Origin: Agapanthus africanus
Taxonomy: Eukaryota > Streptophyta > Magnoliopsida > Asparagales > Amaryllidaceae
Assembly (NCBI GenBank): GCA_030015575.1
Contig: CM057342.1
Coordinates: 259,742,867 to 259,806,866, forward strand
DNA length: 64,000 bases
Direction: 5' to 3'
In this document: in pieces, positions 9,526 to 18,330 of the stretch
How positions within the stretch are numbered: position 1 is the first letter of the stretch
How the letters are laid out: each line of letters opens with the position of its first letter
The notes under the pieces: generated by a model
What the model was told of the DNA's origin: nothing
What the model saw: only the letters and a program-made list of their open reading frames with translations
Databases searched by the model: none
Program-made: the position numbers and the translations under genes

Positions 9526-11582
9526 GGCGGGAGCTTGCTCTGGTTCAGGTTAGCATCTACCCACAGAGCATCTCCTTCCTCATCAAAGTCATGTACGACA
9601 TAGCAGTCGCGGAGTAACTCCCGTTTCTTGGATTGAACAAACCCAAGCCTGGTCGTTTCCATTCTCCCGTTGGGCAACTTTCGTTGAGTTCCGGGAACAT
9701 TCCAGATCCTGTTATAGAACCGTGCTTGTCGCGCAGTTTGCTTAAGGGGTACACCTTGGCGTCTCAAGAGTCTCTTTAGTCCATCTGTGTAATATCTGGG
9801 CAAACGGATGGGCTGGAGCCTGTCAAGTGTAGAATCTGCGCCATGCCAGATTTCTTTCTCCACTTTGGTTTCCCCAGATCGGTAGAATAGGATCGCTTTT
9901 TCACCTTCTCGCCTGGGAGGGACATAGAACGTCTGCAGTTCTTCCACACTGTAGGTATCAAGCGCATCTAGCTCTTTATGATGCTTTGGCGGAACCATGG
10001 CAACTTGCAAACTTTGCACTTCATCAGCGAAGGTTTGTATGGATGGCCGAGCAGAGAATATGGCATTGACCTCATCTTCGGAGTCGCTGCCAAAGATCAA
10101 CATAGGAGTGGACGGTCCCGGCTTGTTGCACCGGGACAGACCTGAGTAAACTATCTCTTCTTCCTCATCGGTATCACTCCCGAAGACCGGAATGGTGGTG
10201 ATAGCTTTGTTCTTCGGTTTGTGACATCTTTCCGTGTCCTCAAAATCTGGTAAGAAGTATTTTGCATCTTCGTACTTGCGGACTTCGTTCACGGAGAATG
10301 GGTTTAGCTCTCCTGTCACAGTATACTCGAGACCATCCTTGAAATACTTCATACACTGATATTGTGTAGAAGGGATAATGTTGTACTCATGTAACCAGGG
10401 CCGGCCGAGCAAAGCATTATAGCATGTCTTGGCATCAATGACGTGGAACTTGATATCAGTGACGAGCATCCCAAAGCGTAACGTCAATATCACAGACCCA
10501 AGCGTCCGTGATGACTGGGAGTCAAATCCGGAGATAGTGATCTTATCTCGAGCGAGGTGTTGAACGCTCATGCATATCTCCTTTAGCACCCTTACGTTAA
10601 GGAGATTGACGGAGGACCCATTGTCGACCAAGATTTTACCTATCTTGATGTCATGACAGTATCCGGAGACATATAGGGGGTGGTTGTGCTCGCATGTCCC
10701 AAGGAGGAGATCTTCATCGCTAAAGGTGATATCGGCTGTGTGTGCTTCTTCCAGCTCGTCCTTCATCATTTCTTCGGCGAGGAAAGTTTGGAATTTCTCG
10801 GGTTCCTGCAGTGCCTTGATTAAAGAATCTCTCGTCTCTTTGGATAGCAGAAGGGCGTCGAGAATACTGAGCTGTGAGGGTATTTTCCTCAAGTGTGCGA
10901 GAACGTTGTAGTCCACCTTACTTTTCTTTGGCGGGTCCTTGGTTGTCAGCTTTTCGATGGCTTGGTCATCAAGAATGATATCCTCAGGGACCTTTTCTTT
11001 TCCCTTATCTTTTCTATTTGAACCACTGTTCGAAGGCCCAAGATTCTTTTTGGGCAGCGTACGATTTCGCAGCTGAATGTTTTCACAGGTCTTCGGTTCT
11101 TCCTCTTTTCCCGAGGTGGATTCTTTAAAGAGAGGGCCAAGAGTCATTTCTTCGTCAGAGTCGCTCCCGAAGGTAAGAATTTGTGATCCCCCGGCGTTGA
11201 CCATGCGACAGTTGCCGGTAGTTCTTTTATGCTCCTCGGGCATACTTCTTTGCTCCCGACGAGTTTTGCGTTTCATCCGCTTAAAATGTTGCCAGCGAGC
11301 AACATATCCCTGCCACCATCTTTTAAAAGCGTCGCACTCTTCGGTGGGGTGCGAAATCTTTCGATGATATAAGCAGTAGCTAGGATGTGTCTCTGCTTCA
11401 CCAAGGGCGTTTGCTTCGGGGGATGGCAGCTTCATTCCCATCGATATGGCTTTGGCGAACCTTTTCTTCGTCTTGAACCTGCTTTTATTTGCAACGGAGG
11501 TATTTTGATCTGGTAGGAGTGTTTCGACCCTTTCGTCCAGTCGCCTGCGTTTGGCCTTTTCAAATATGGCCATCTCACGCTC
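9522..11582 (-). CDS. T1 second zinc knuckle and aspartic protease
   Basis: A 683-codon open frame from MAIFEKAKRRR. A knuckle YCLYHRKISHPTEEC sits at ~residue 67. Three acidic FGSD repeats lie at ~135, ~464 and ~494. The retropepsin-like protease has its active-site Asp in ILVDNGSSVNLLN (~317) and the later GRPWLHEY motif. DNGSS rather than DTG is the usual Tat form. Protease cleaves the polyprotein during particle maturation. The frame ends TGA at 9522-9524. It is in the same register as the gag pieces upstream, separated from them by TGA at 11583-11585. The T2 counterpart is 17527-18330. Confidence 0.88.
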   Translation of the reverse strand, partial: EREMAIFEKAKRRRLDERVETLLPDQNTSVANKSRFKTKKRFAKAISMGMKLPSPEANALGEAETHPSYCLYHRKISHPTEECDAFKRWWQGYVARWQHFKRMKRKTRREQRSMPEEHKRTTGNCRMVNAGGSQILTFGSDSDEEMTLGPLFKESTSGKEEEPKTCENIQLRNRTLPKKNLGPSNSGSNRKDKGKEKVPEDIILDDQAIEKLTTKDPPKKSKVDYNVLAHLRKIPSQLSILDALLLSKETRDSLIKALQEPEKFQTFLAEEMMKDELEEAHTADITFSDEDLLLGTCEHNHPLYVSGYCHDIKIGKILVDNGSSVNLLNVRVLKEICMSVQHLARDKITISGFDSQSSRTLGSVILTLRFGMLVTDIKFHVIDAKTCYNALLGRPWLHEYNIIPSTQYQCMKYFKDGLEYTVTGELNPFSVNEVRKYEDAKYFLPDFEDTERCHKPKNKAITTIPVFGSDTDEEEEIVYSGLSRCNKPGPSTPMLIFGSDSEDEVNAIFSARPSIQTFADEVQSLQVAMVPPKHHKELDALDTYSVEELQTFYVPPRREGEKAILFYRSGETKVEKEIWHGADSTLDRLQPIRLPRYYTDGLKRLLRRQGVPLKQTARQARFYNRIWNVPGTQRKLPNGRMETTRLGFVQSKKRELLRDCYVVHDFDEEGDALWVDANLNQSKLPP

Positions 11583-12221
11583 TCAAGCAGCTTTACTTTT
11601 CAGAAGAGCTTCGTTCAGGAATGCATCAATCATTTCGTCTGACGGCTCCGGATGTTCTGGTTTAGGATTTTCCCCCAGTTTCTCGGCGGAAGGAGCTTCT
11701 TCATCGTCTATCGACGAGTGAGAGACCACATGGCAACTTGCTACGTAATCTTCAGATTCATCCGACGAGTCTTCCCCATCATCTCCGTCCTCAAGGACGT
11801 GGCTGAGAAACTCTTGGAGTGTGACTGGAGTCCGCGTCTTCTGGTTATACTCTTCCAGCACGTCAATCTGCTTTTGCAGGTCCGTGCGCTTGTCACCAGG
11901 CTTCACGGGCTTCTTGGATTTTTTCTTCTTCTTTGAAGATTTCGATGGCTGGGTGTGAGTGCTTTGGCTATCACCACCGATCTTTGGAGTTGGACGCGGT
12001 TTTAACATTCCTTTGATGACCTCGAGTTCGAGTGGATTTTTCCACCTGATCGCCGGCCATGTTTGGAGATCCTTCAGCGTTCTTTTAGTTTTGGCTGAAA
12101 GAGCGACCTCCCATGGAGCTTCTTCTATGAAAGAGCATGATGCCCCCGGTGTATCCGTCTTCTTGGGAGTGTGTGGCCGAGGCGGGTTCACCTTCCAATT
12201 CTCAGATAATACGAATTTGCC
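11583..12221 (-). pseudogene. T1 gag linker segment
   Basis: Same register as the first knuckle (upstream) and protease (downstream), separated by TAA at 12222 and TGA at 11583. It includes GASCSFIEEAPWEVALSAKT, a lysine-rich stretch (KSSKKKKKSKK) and an acidic tail. T2 keeps CAA and CGA at the two stop sites, so both stops look like C-to-T decay. The segment has no domain I recognise outside Tat gag-pro proteins. It probably tethers capsid/nucleocapsid to protease. Confidence 0.75.
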
Positions 12222-12761
12222 TTACTGGTATTGATCTTCTATCCAGCTTTTGAAGATGTAACAATCCTCAATCGGATGTCCCAACATTCGGTGGTAAAGG
12301 CAATAGTTAGGATTGCTAGCGTCGCTTGGTTGCGCTGGGCATCTTGGCTCCGGCAGATTGATGAGCCTGTTGCGCAGTGCAAGCTCGAATAACCTCTTCG
12401 TCTTGTCTCGAGGGAATGAGTAAGGGCGCCTCATTTTATCTTCGAGAGATCGAGTTCTGTTATTTTGGCGATCAACCGGTCTCGGGCCACCGGGCTGCTG
12501 TTGAGCATTGGCGATGACGATCGCCTTTCCCTTTCCCTTTTCATTTCGAGTGTCCGGCTTTGGAGGAGACGGTCTATGACCCATCTGGTCCATTTGGGCC
12601 AGTTTGTCGATCAAGGCTTGGATCGTGGTCGGCTTAAAGAACATCATGAATTATGAAATAGTTGCAAGAGGGTCCAGGGTGCCCACGAACATGCCCACCG
12701 TCGGCGCTTCTTCGATCCGCTGTTCGCATTTCGACCACAGATTCCGCCATCGGATTGCGTA
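12222..12761 (-). pseudogene. T1 gag nucleocapsid, first zinc knuckle
   Basis: Continues the capsid after TAA at 12762. A further TAA (12651-12653) is followed 3 nt later by ATGATG. It contains RRPYSFPRDKTKRLFELAL and the knuckle YCLYHRMLGHPIEDC, then FKSWIEDQYQ. This YSFP plus knuckle block is clearly paralogous to the third knuckle at the start of the RT frame. The role would be binding genomic RNA in the particle. The TAA at 12651 is also present in T2 (26660-26662). Confidence 0.8.
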
Positions 12762-13334
12762 TTAAACCCACGTCTCGCTTGGCTTCACCCTGGCATTGAT
12801 CAATGCCGTTATTGGGGTGCGTTCACTAGCACTCGCGAATCGCTCAGTGAATAATAGCTCCATTTCCGCAAAAGTCTTGACGGAGTCGTTCGGGAGTTCA
12901 GAGTACCATTCGAACGCCGTTTCCGACAAGCTGCCAACGAATTGGCGAAGTAGCAATTTATCATCACCTCCGGTGTTGCCACATAGAGTCCTGAACTGGG
13001 CGACATGCTGGTGGGGATTGCCCTTCCCTTTGTATACATGAAATTTAGGGATCGTATATCCCGGCGGGTACTTTATTTGGTCATACCAACCTGGATATGG
13101 TCGCCCAGTTTTACCGACTTGGTCGGCCGCTTCATTCGCCTGGTGAGCTCGTATTTGCTGAGCAATGTAGTCATCCAGAGCGGCCTTGGAAATGGTTTCC
13201 TCTTTGGCTACTGAAAGAGTCGGAGGAGGGTTCGATGTCTCCCCTCTATCGTCTTCAATAATGATCGGAGGGTCTTCAGCTGGCGGATCCGGCTGTAATA
13301 TCATCCCGACTATGTCTTGGAAGAGAAGCACCAT
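12762..13334 (-). pseudogene. T1 gag capsid domain
   Basis: Retrotransposon gag (capsid) core with RPYPGWYDQIKYPPGY, FHVYKGKGNPHQHV, LLLRQFVGSLSETAFEWY and MELLFTERFAS. It is bounded by TGA at 13335-13337 and TAA at 12762-12764 in one register. T2 retains Gln at the second site (ETWVQYAIRWRNL), so that stop is a CAA-to-TAA change. Capsid builds the cytoplasmic virus-like particle. Confidence 0.87.
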
Positions 13335-14054
13335 TCATTTTATATTAGCCGCTTGTTCTGCTGTTTCTCTGTCCTTCTTTTCGAGGACTCTGTGGAGGAA
13401 GTCAGCATTGGTTTCTTGTTCGTGACGCTGCTCCGATGATGCCTCCAGGCTTTCTTTTGGCCCGGTAAGTGCGGCCATTTGCGTTAGCATTTCCTGAAGC
13501 TTCTGTTGCTGTTCCTGGGCTTTTGTCACGGATCGGGTAAGAGGTCGGTGACCCGTCGAAGCGCGGCTTTCCTCTTTTCCAGAAGCCATATAAACAGTAT
13601 GCACCGTTATGCCGTCAGACTTGGGGCGTTTGGGCTCAGCATCTTTGTGGCCTGCCACGTTCACAGGGGCTTTCTCTGGCCTACTTCTCTTTTTAGCAGT
13701 TGACGTTGAGGGGCCATTGCGGCGGGCACCCAGGTAGTTGTCGTCCTTTGTGGCTTGACAGGACGGTTCTCTTCCTGTTGAACCTTCACCCTTTTCTGTC
13801 GGCGAGGGTAATCTTGATCAATTACTGAGCCCTGAACCCGTCACCGGACTTTGTAAACTTTGGAGGACAGCCGCTGAGGGGGCTGTTCCGGCTTCGCCTT
13901 CGGTGCATTCTCCACGGGTTGAGGAGATCTTTTCAGTACGGCGGTAGGAGAGTTCCTGCGCACCTTGTTCAGCAATTCAAAGCTGTTCCCAGTTGGAACA
14001 GCAGCATTGACACCGTTGGGGCTGGTGGAGTTAGCCCAGAGGGGGAGTTGCCCC
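13335..14054 (-). pseudogene. T1 gag middle region
   Basis: Contains VHTVYMASGKEESR, LTRSVTKAQEQQQKLQEML and a predicted helical, glutamine- and glutamate-rich tract, then stops at TGA (13335-13337). The upstream part (13665-14054) is frameshifted relative to T2 27128-27996, which is open here. Function beyond gag assembly is not evident. The EQQQKLQEML segment could form a coiled coil (inference). Confidence 0.7.
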
Positions 14055-14681
14055 AGCTTTCCTTACTCGGCGCCAGTGGCGATGTCGAGCGTGCCGAGCT
14101 GCAGCGATGGGGATGGCTTCGTCGTGCCCCCAGTTTTGGAGAAGGGCTGTTGCCGGCGTCAGCCTCTTGAAGACTGATGTCCTTTGAGTAGCGGTATCTA
14201 ATCTGTCAAAGACAGACTTTGGAGCAGGGACGGGAGCCGGAGTGGGAGCTGGAACAGTCAGTCTTGTAAAGACCGACCCTTTGGCAGGAGAAGCCGCCTT
14301 GACGACTTCGGGAGCAGGGATGGCTATCCTCTTCGGAATAACCTTTTCTGGAACCGCATGCTTCATCATGAGCCCGCATGATCTTTGGCCCAATCTGGCG
14401 AAGACTGAGGTGCTGGAGCTGGACGACCCGTTGAGGGGGGCCGCTGTAGTTGCAAGCCGATCGAAGACCGACTTCTTGGGAGCTTCTTGCGATGGTACAG
14501 GAGCGCTGAAGCTCATCGGTGGGAGCATGGTCCCGAAAAACAACCCAATGGTGGCCTGAGTCACCTGGTCCACCGGCATTGTGAACAGGGAGGCCGCTTG
14601 GGGCCCGTAAGCTATGCCTCCAGATGAGGCGGAGCGTGAGTTGCAATTGCAGTTGGAACACTTCGCGCAAGTAGACGCCAT
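14055..14681 (-). pseudogene. T1 gag N-terminal region with SVFxRL repeats
   Basis: I start it at the ATG of MASTCAKCSNCNCN (14679-14681), 126 nt after the PBS; T2 has the same start (MASSCTNCNNN). It holds a Cys/Asn-rich N-terminus and five spaced copies of an S-V-F-x-R-L motif (SVFDRLATT, SVFARLGQR, SVFTRLTVP, SVFDRLDTA, SVFKRLTPA). A 1-nt loss in a C-run at ~14050 (four C, five in T2 at ~38478) shifts the frame, and it stops at 14031. The role of the repeats is unknown. Confidence 0.8.
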
Positions 14682-14807
14682 TGATGTTTCTCTTTCTGCG
14701 CCAAGCAAGAAACCAAATCTTAGTATCTCGAATCCAAGGGAAATCATATCAAACCGCGATTCGTTCGCGAACACGACACACAAAGTGTGGAGTGGAAAGA
14801 GGAAAAG

Positions 14808-14825
14808 GTCCCACCGGGCGTGCCA
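14808..14825 (-). promoter_or_regulatory. T1 primer-binding site
   Basis: In minus sense it reads TGGCACGCCCGGTGGGAC, five bases after the LTR end. It starts TGG as required to pair with a tRNA CCA tail. This motif is common in Tat-clade elements; I recall tRNA-Arg priming for related Ogre elements but cannot verify it here. T2 carries TGCCACGCCC at the same place (mutated). Confidence 0.85.
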
Positions 14826-15384
14826 GAATTTGTTCCCCGCCGAAAATCGGAGACGCGATAAACGTCTCGCCTGAATTTCGGGGCAGATGCTAATAGGTGC
14901 TATCCGTCCACTTCTCCGAAGATGCCAGGTTGATTTATGACACCATGTATCGAAGGTTTAAATGGATGCGGCCGATGTAGCAGACTTCGTCAGATTCCCC
15001 CTCGTTTTGAGGGGGTTTAATTGTGGGGACGCTCTTCCCTGTAGGCGCAAACCCCTGCAGTTAATTACGCTACCGCATCGCGGTAACAACTTTCTCCTTC
15101 TCCAGATGGTCACTTCGTGTCGTGGGTGTTTGTTTTGTTTTTGGTTGCCCGTGGATTGTATACGGAGACTAATTTATGTTGTCGCCCGTAGGGCGTGGAT
15201 TAGTCCAAATCTTTATCTTCTTAGATTTGGATTTTGGTTTGGGTTTAAGGATATGTTAGCCTCATTGGAGACTAAGATCAACTTAAACGTTTGTTAAGTA
15301 TACGTTAGTCTAATTTTTAGACTAAGATCAACTTAACGGGATCGTTTAGATCCAACAAAAGAGCAATTGGACTCTATTGTTTAG

Positions 15385-15893
15385 TTTAGAGACATTGCGG
15401 TTAGTTAGTTTAAGGACATTACGATCCAACGTTAGTTTAAGGACATTACGGTCTAGGTTAAGGACATCAAAGTCCGTGGGTTTACAGGGACCCCACAGTC
15501 CGAGGTTAAGGACATCATAGTCCGTGGGTTTACAGGGACCCCATAGTCCCAGGTTAAGGACATCGTAGTCTGTGAAGTTTAAGGACATCGTAGTCCGTGA
15601 AGTTTAAGGACGTCGTAGTCCATGAGTTTAAGGACCCTACAGTCCGTAGTTTAAAGATATCGTAGTCTATGAAGTTTAAGGACATCGTAGTCCATGAGTT
15701 TAAGGACCCCACAGTCCGTAATTTAAAGACATCGTAGTCTATGAAGTTTAAGGACATCATAGTCCGAAGTTTAAGGACCCCACAGTCCGTAGTTTAAATA
15801 CATCGTAGTCTATGAAGTCTAAGGACATCGTCGTCCATGAGTTTAAGGACTCCACAGTCCGTAGTTTAAAGACGTCATAGTCTATGAAATGTG
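15385..15893 (-). repeat. variable GGAC/GTCC tandem repeats in T1 LTR
   Basis: About 20 units of TTTAAGGACatcgtaGTCC and variants, some as 48-bp doublets carrying GGACCCCACAGTCC. The spacer between GGAC and GTCC varies (ATCGTA, CCCACA, ATTACG, ATCAAA) while the arms hold. The T2 LTR has only two units at the same position. Confidence 0.88.
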
Positions 15894-16252
15894 TTGTTGT
15901 CGGGACCCGTCACCTCTCTGAAGACGTTGAAGGATTACAACGACAAATATCAGAGGAGTAAAGAGATGTACCCTCGAACCGGTGTGAATCGATTGGAAGA
16001 TCTGTAGCCCAGTTTGGGACTAAGATCTGTTGAATATTCGTGAGCAGATGGGCTCAGTTCAATATAAGTTGAGGACTTATGGCCAATATTGGGCTAAGTC
16101 CAATAAGATTAAAATGTTTAACATTTTCTTGTTCTGGGCTGTTGAGCCTTTACTTGGGCTTGGCCCTTTTAATAATGCTGAGCATTAGGTCCTGACAATT
16201 TTTGTCTTGTATTAAATGCATAGCATTCATCAGACCAATGTGTATTCTGACA

Positions 16253-16530
16253 GCGCGCCACGTGGCGCGCCAGGCGCTTTACACCAATTAAAGAGCGCAT
16301 TGCGCTTCTGCCAAGTAGCGCACACGAAGAGGACACGTGTCGCGCTTAGCGCTAAGTGCCAGTTTATAAGCGCATTGCGCTTTCAGTTTGTGAGCGCATT
16401 GCGCTAGTTCAGTGGCGCACCAGTGCATGACACGTGGCGCGCTTGCCGCTGAGCGCCAGCCCATAAGCACAGTGCACTGTTTCAGAAGCGCAAAGCGCAA
16501 ATTGTGTCTATGGTTGACACGTGGCGCGTT
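16253..16530 (-). promoter_or_regulatory. G-box palindrome cluster in T1 LTR
   Basis: Four CACGTG cores (16259, 16334, 16431, 16518). The first lies in the perfect 18-bp palindrome GCGCGCCACGTGGCGCGC. They are separated by GCGC-rich short inverted repeats such as GGCGCTGAGCGCC. ACACGTGGC matches the plant ABRE/G-box recognised by bZIP and bHLH factors. The cluster lies downstream of the TATA box in transcription sense. Confidence 0.6.
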
Positions 16531-16639
16531 TTGGCGCTGAGCGCCAGTCTAAGGAGCACAAAAGTGCAGTTCATGAGTGCAAGGCACTTTTCAGTAGCGC
16601 AAAGCGCAGTTCATCAAATTTATTATCAGAGAACAAGTT

Positions 16640-17195
16640 TAAGTTCTTTTTAAAGGAGGCCTTGCCTCAAAAATGACAGTTCTTCTTTTTGAAAGGGCTT
16701 GCCTTTGTAGATCAATGATCTATATGAAGAATATGTTCTTCTTTATTATTTAATGAGATCTATTGATCTCTTTTATGAAAGACCTTGGTCTTTTTTAGAT
16801 CTATGGTCTAAAAGATAATTCTTCTTTTCATGAGATGATTTCATCTCTGTGTTCATAGTTCATATTCTTTACCTTGAAGAAATGATCTTCTTTTGCTAAA
16901 AGCTTGCTTTTTCTTTCTTTGAGTTTTCTCAAAGTTTGTAGGGGGATCTCTATATCAGAGTTTAGGTCTTGGGGCCTTTATATAGGGCAAATTGATTTGT
17001 TAAATCAGTTAAAGAGATCTTTCTCTGATTGATTTGGGGATGTTTCCCCACCGTTGGATCTTTGATCCTAGGGCTCCCGTTTTACAGAAGATAATCTTCT
17101 TGTTTTAATAAGATTGAGAAAACTTTCCATGTAGAATTTTAATTCTGATTAATTAATGATTTATCATTATTAGATCTTTTGATCTAACGTTGGGA
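16640..17195 (-). repeat. tiled mini-hairpins in T1 LTR
   Basis: A near-continuous series of different short inverted repeats. Examples: GAGGC/GCCTC, GAAGAA/TTCTTC, GAGATC/GATCTC, AAAGAC/GTCTTT, GAGATG/CATCTC, AAAAGC/GCTTTT, TTTGAG/CTCAAA, TGATTT/AAATCA, GGGGA/TCCCC, GGATC/GATCC, GAAGAT/ATCTTC, AGAATT/AATTCT, TTAGATC/GATCTAA. Loops are mostly 2-5 nt. No gene is visible. Confidence 0.85.
16977..16984 (-). promoter_or_regulatory. TATA box of T1 LTR
   Basis: TATATAAA on the minus strand within CCTATATAAAGGCC. Transcription would be expected ~30 bp further on (near 16945), making 16985-17526 the U3 part. The three ACACGTGGC-like boxes at 17232-17426 lie upstream of it. Confidence 0.6.
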
Positions 17196-17206
17196 AATTT
17201 TTAATT

Positions 17207-17440
17207 CTTGCGCTAGCGCACTTACGTTTGACAAGTGGCGTGCAGCGCAGCGTAGCCTGTGCTAGCGCACCTGTGTTTGACACGTGGCGCGCAGTGCAGA
17301 GCGCTGGATCTGAAGCGTTGCTTCGAAATTTCAATTTTTAATTTAAAACAGAGCTTTGCTCTGATTGGGGGTGCGCTGCCTAGGGCGCAGCGCACCTGGC
17401 GCTAGCGCATCCGTGTTTAACACGTGGCGCACAGCGCGCC
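17207..17440 (-). promoter_or_regulatory. U3 repeats carrying G-boxes
   Basis: A unit reading GCTAGCGCAC, then GTGTTTGACACGTGGCGC, repeated three times: CACGTG at 17281 and 17421, a mutated CAAGTG at 17232. It lies upstream of the TATA box in minus sense. Spacers contain CAGAGCTTTGCTCTG hairpins. Candidate stress/ABA or light-responsive enhancer by motif only. Confidence 0.5.
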
Positions 17441-17526
17441 TAGCGCTGAATCTGAAGCGTTGCTTCAATTTTTAAATTTTGAATTTTAAATTTTAAAACA
17501 GAGCTTTGCTCTGATTAGGGGAAACA

Positions 17527-18330
17527 GTGGTGACGGCTTTTTGTTGGTTCTTCGGTTTACGACATCTTTCTGTGTCTTCGAAGTCTGGTAGGAAGTACTT
17601 GGCGTTTTCATATTTGCGGACTTCATTTACGGAGCATGTGTTTAGCTCCCCTGTAACTGTGTACTCGAGGCTGTCTTTGAAGTATTTCATACACTGATGT
17701 TGTGCAGAAGGGATGGTATTGTACTCATGCAACCATAGCCTGCCGAGCAAAGCGTTGTAGCAAGTCTTGGCCTCGATGATATGAAACTTGATGTCAGTGA
17801 CGAGCATCCTGAAGCATAATGTCAGTATTACGGACCCAAGCGTCCGTGATGACCGCGAGTCGAATCCGGAGATGGTAATTTTTTCCCGAGCCAGATGCTG
17901 CACGTTCATGCAGATCTCCTTCAACACTCTCACATTAAGAAGGTTGACGGATGACCCGTTGTCAACCAGGATCTTCCCTATCTTGATGTCGTGGCAGTAC
18001 CCGGTGACATACAGAGGACGGTTGTGCTCGCACGTTCCGAGGAGGAGATCCTCATCGCCGAATGTGATGTCAGCGGTGTGAACTTCTTCCAGCTCATCCT
18101 TCATCTTTTTTTCCGCAAAGAAAGCTTAGAACTGATCAGGCTCTTGCAGCACCTTGATCAGAGAATCTCGTGCCTCTTTGGATAGGAGGAGAGCATCCAG
18201 TATGCTCAGTTGCGAGGGTATTTTCCTCAGGTGTGCCAGGACATTGTAATCCACTTTGTTTTTCTTAGGGGGGTCTTTGGTTGTGAGCTCTTCGACAACT
18301 CTATCATCGAGAACAATTTCCTCAGGGGCT
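17527..18330 (-). pseudogene. T2 protease segment (truncated by T1 insertion)
   Basis: Aspartic protease of the second Tat copy, with LVDNGSSVNLLN, ITISGFDSRSSRTLGS and LLGRLWLHEYN (Leu replaces Pro of GRPW). It matches T1 9522-11582. The upstream half is cut by a stop near 18126 and ends at the N1 insertion (TSD GGGCT at 18326-18330). The last nine codons of the open frame, below 17527, come from the T1 LTR and are not T2 protein. RT and integrase of T2 are absent, presumably left of T1. Confidence 0.87.

Larger units (their letters stand above)
14831..17526 (-). mobile_element. T1 5' LTR (Tat clade, 2696 bp)
   Basis: In minus sense it begins TGTTTCCCC and ends GGGGAACA, giving near-perfect terminal inverted repeats. 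The right edge (17526) cuts T2 protease coding sequence exactly where T2 departs from T1 (after Ala-Val-Thr-Thr). The flanking five bases are GTGGT; the partner TSD is outside the window. Homologous to 39286-40737. It contains a TATA box, G-box palindromes, a 27-bp-type repeat block and a dense series of small hairpins. Short ORFs in it are not genes. Confidence 0.88.

Noticed and set aside
9013..9603. 196-codon plus-strand ORF opposite the third zinc knuckle
   Set aside because: Antisense shadow of conserved Tat coding sequence; no recognisable domain, and it crosses the protease/RT frame junction.
17493..17526. C-terminal SPNQSKALF of the T2 protease frame
   Set aside because: Encoded by the T1 LTR after the insertion point; it is accidental read-through.
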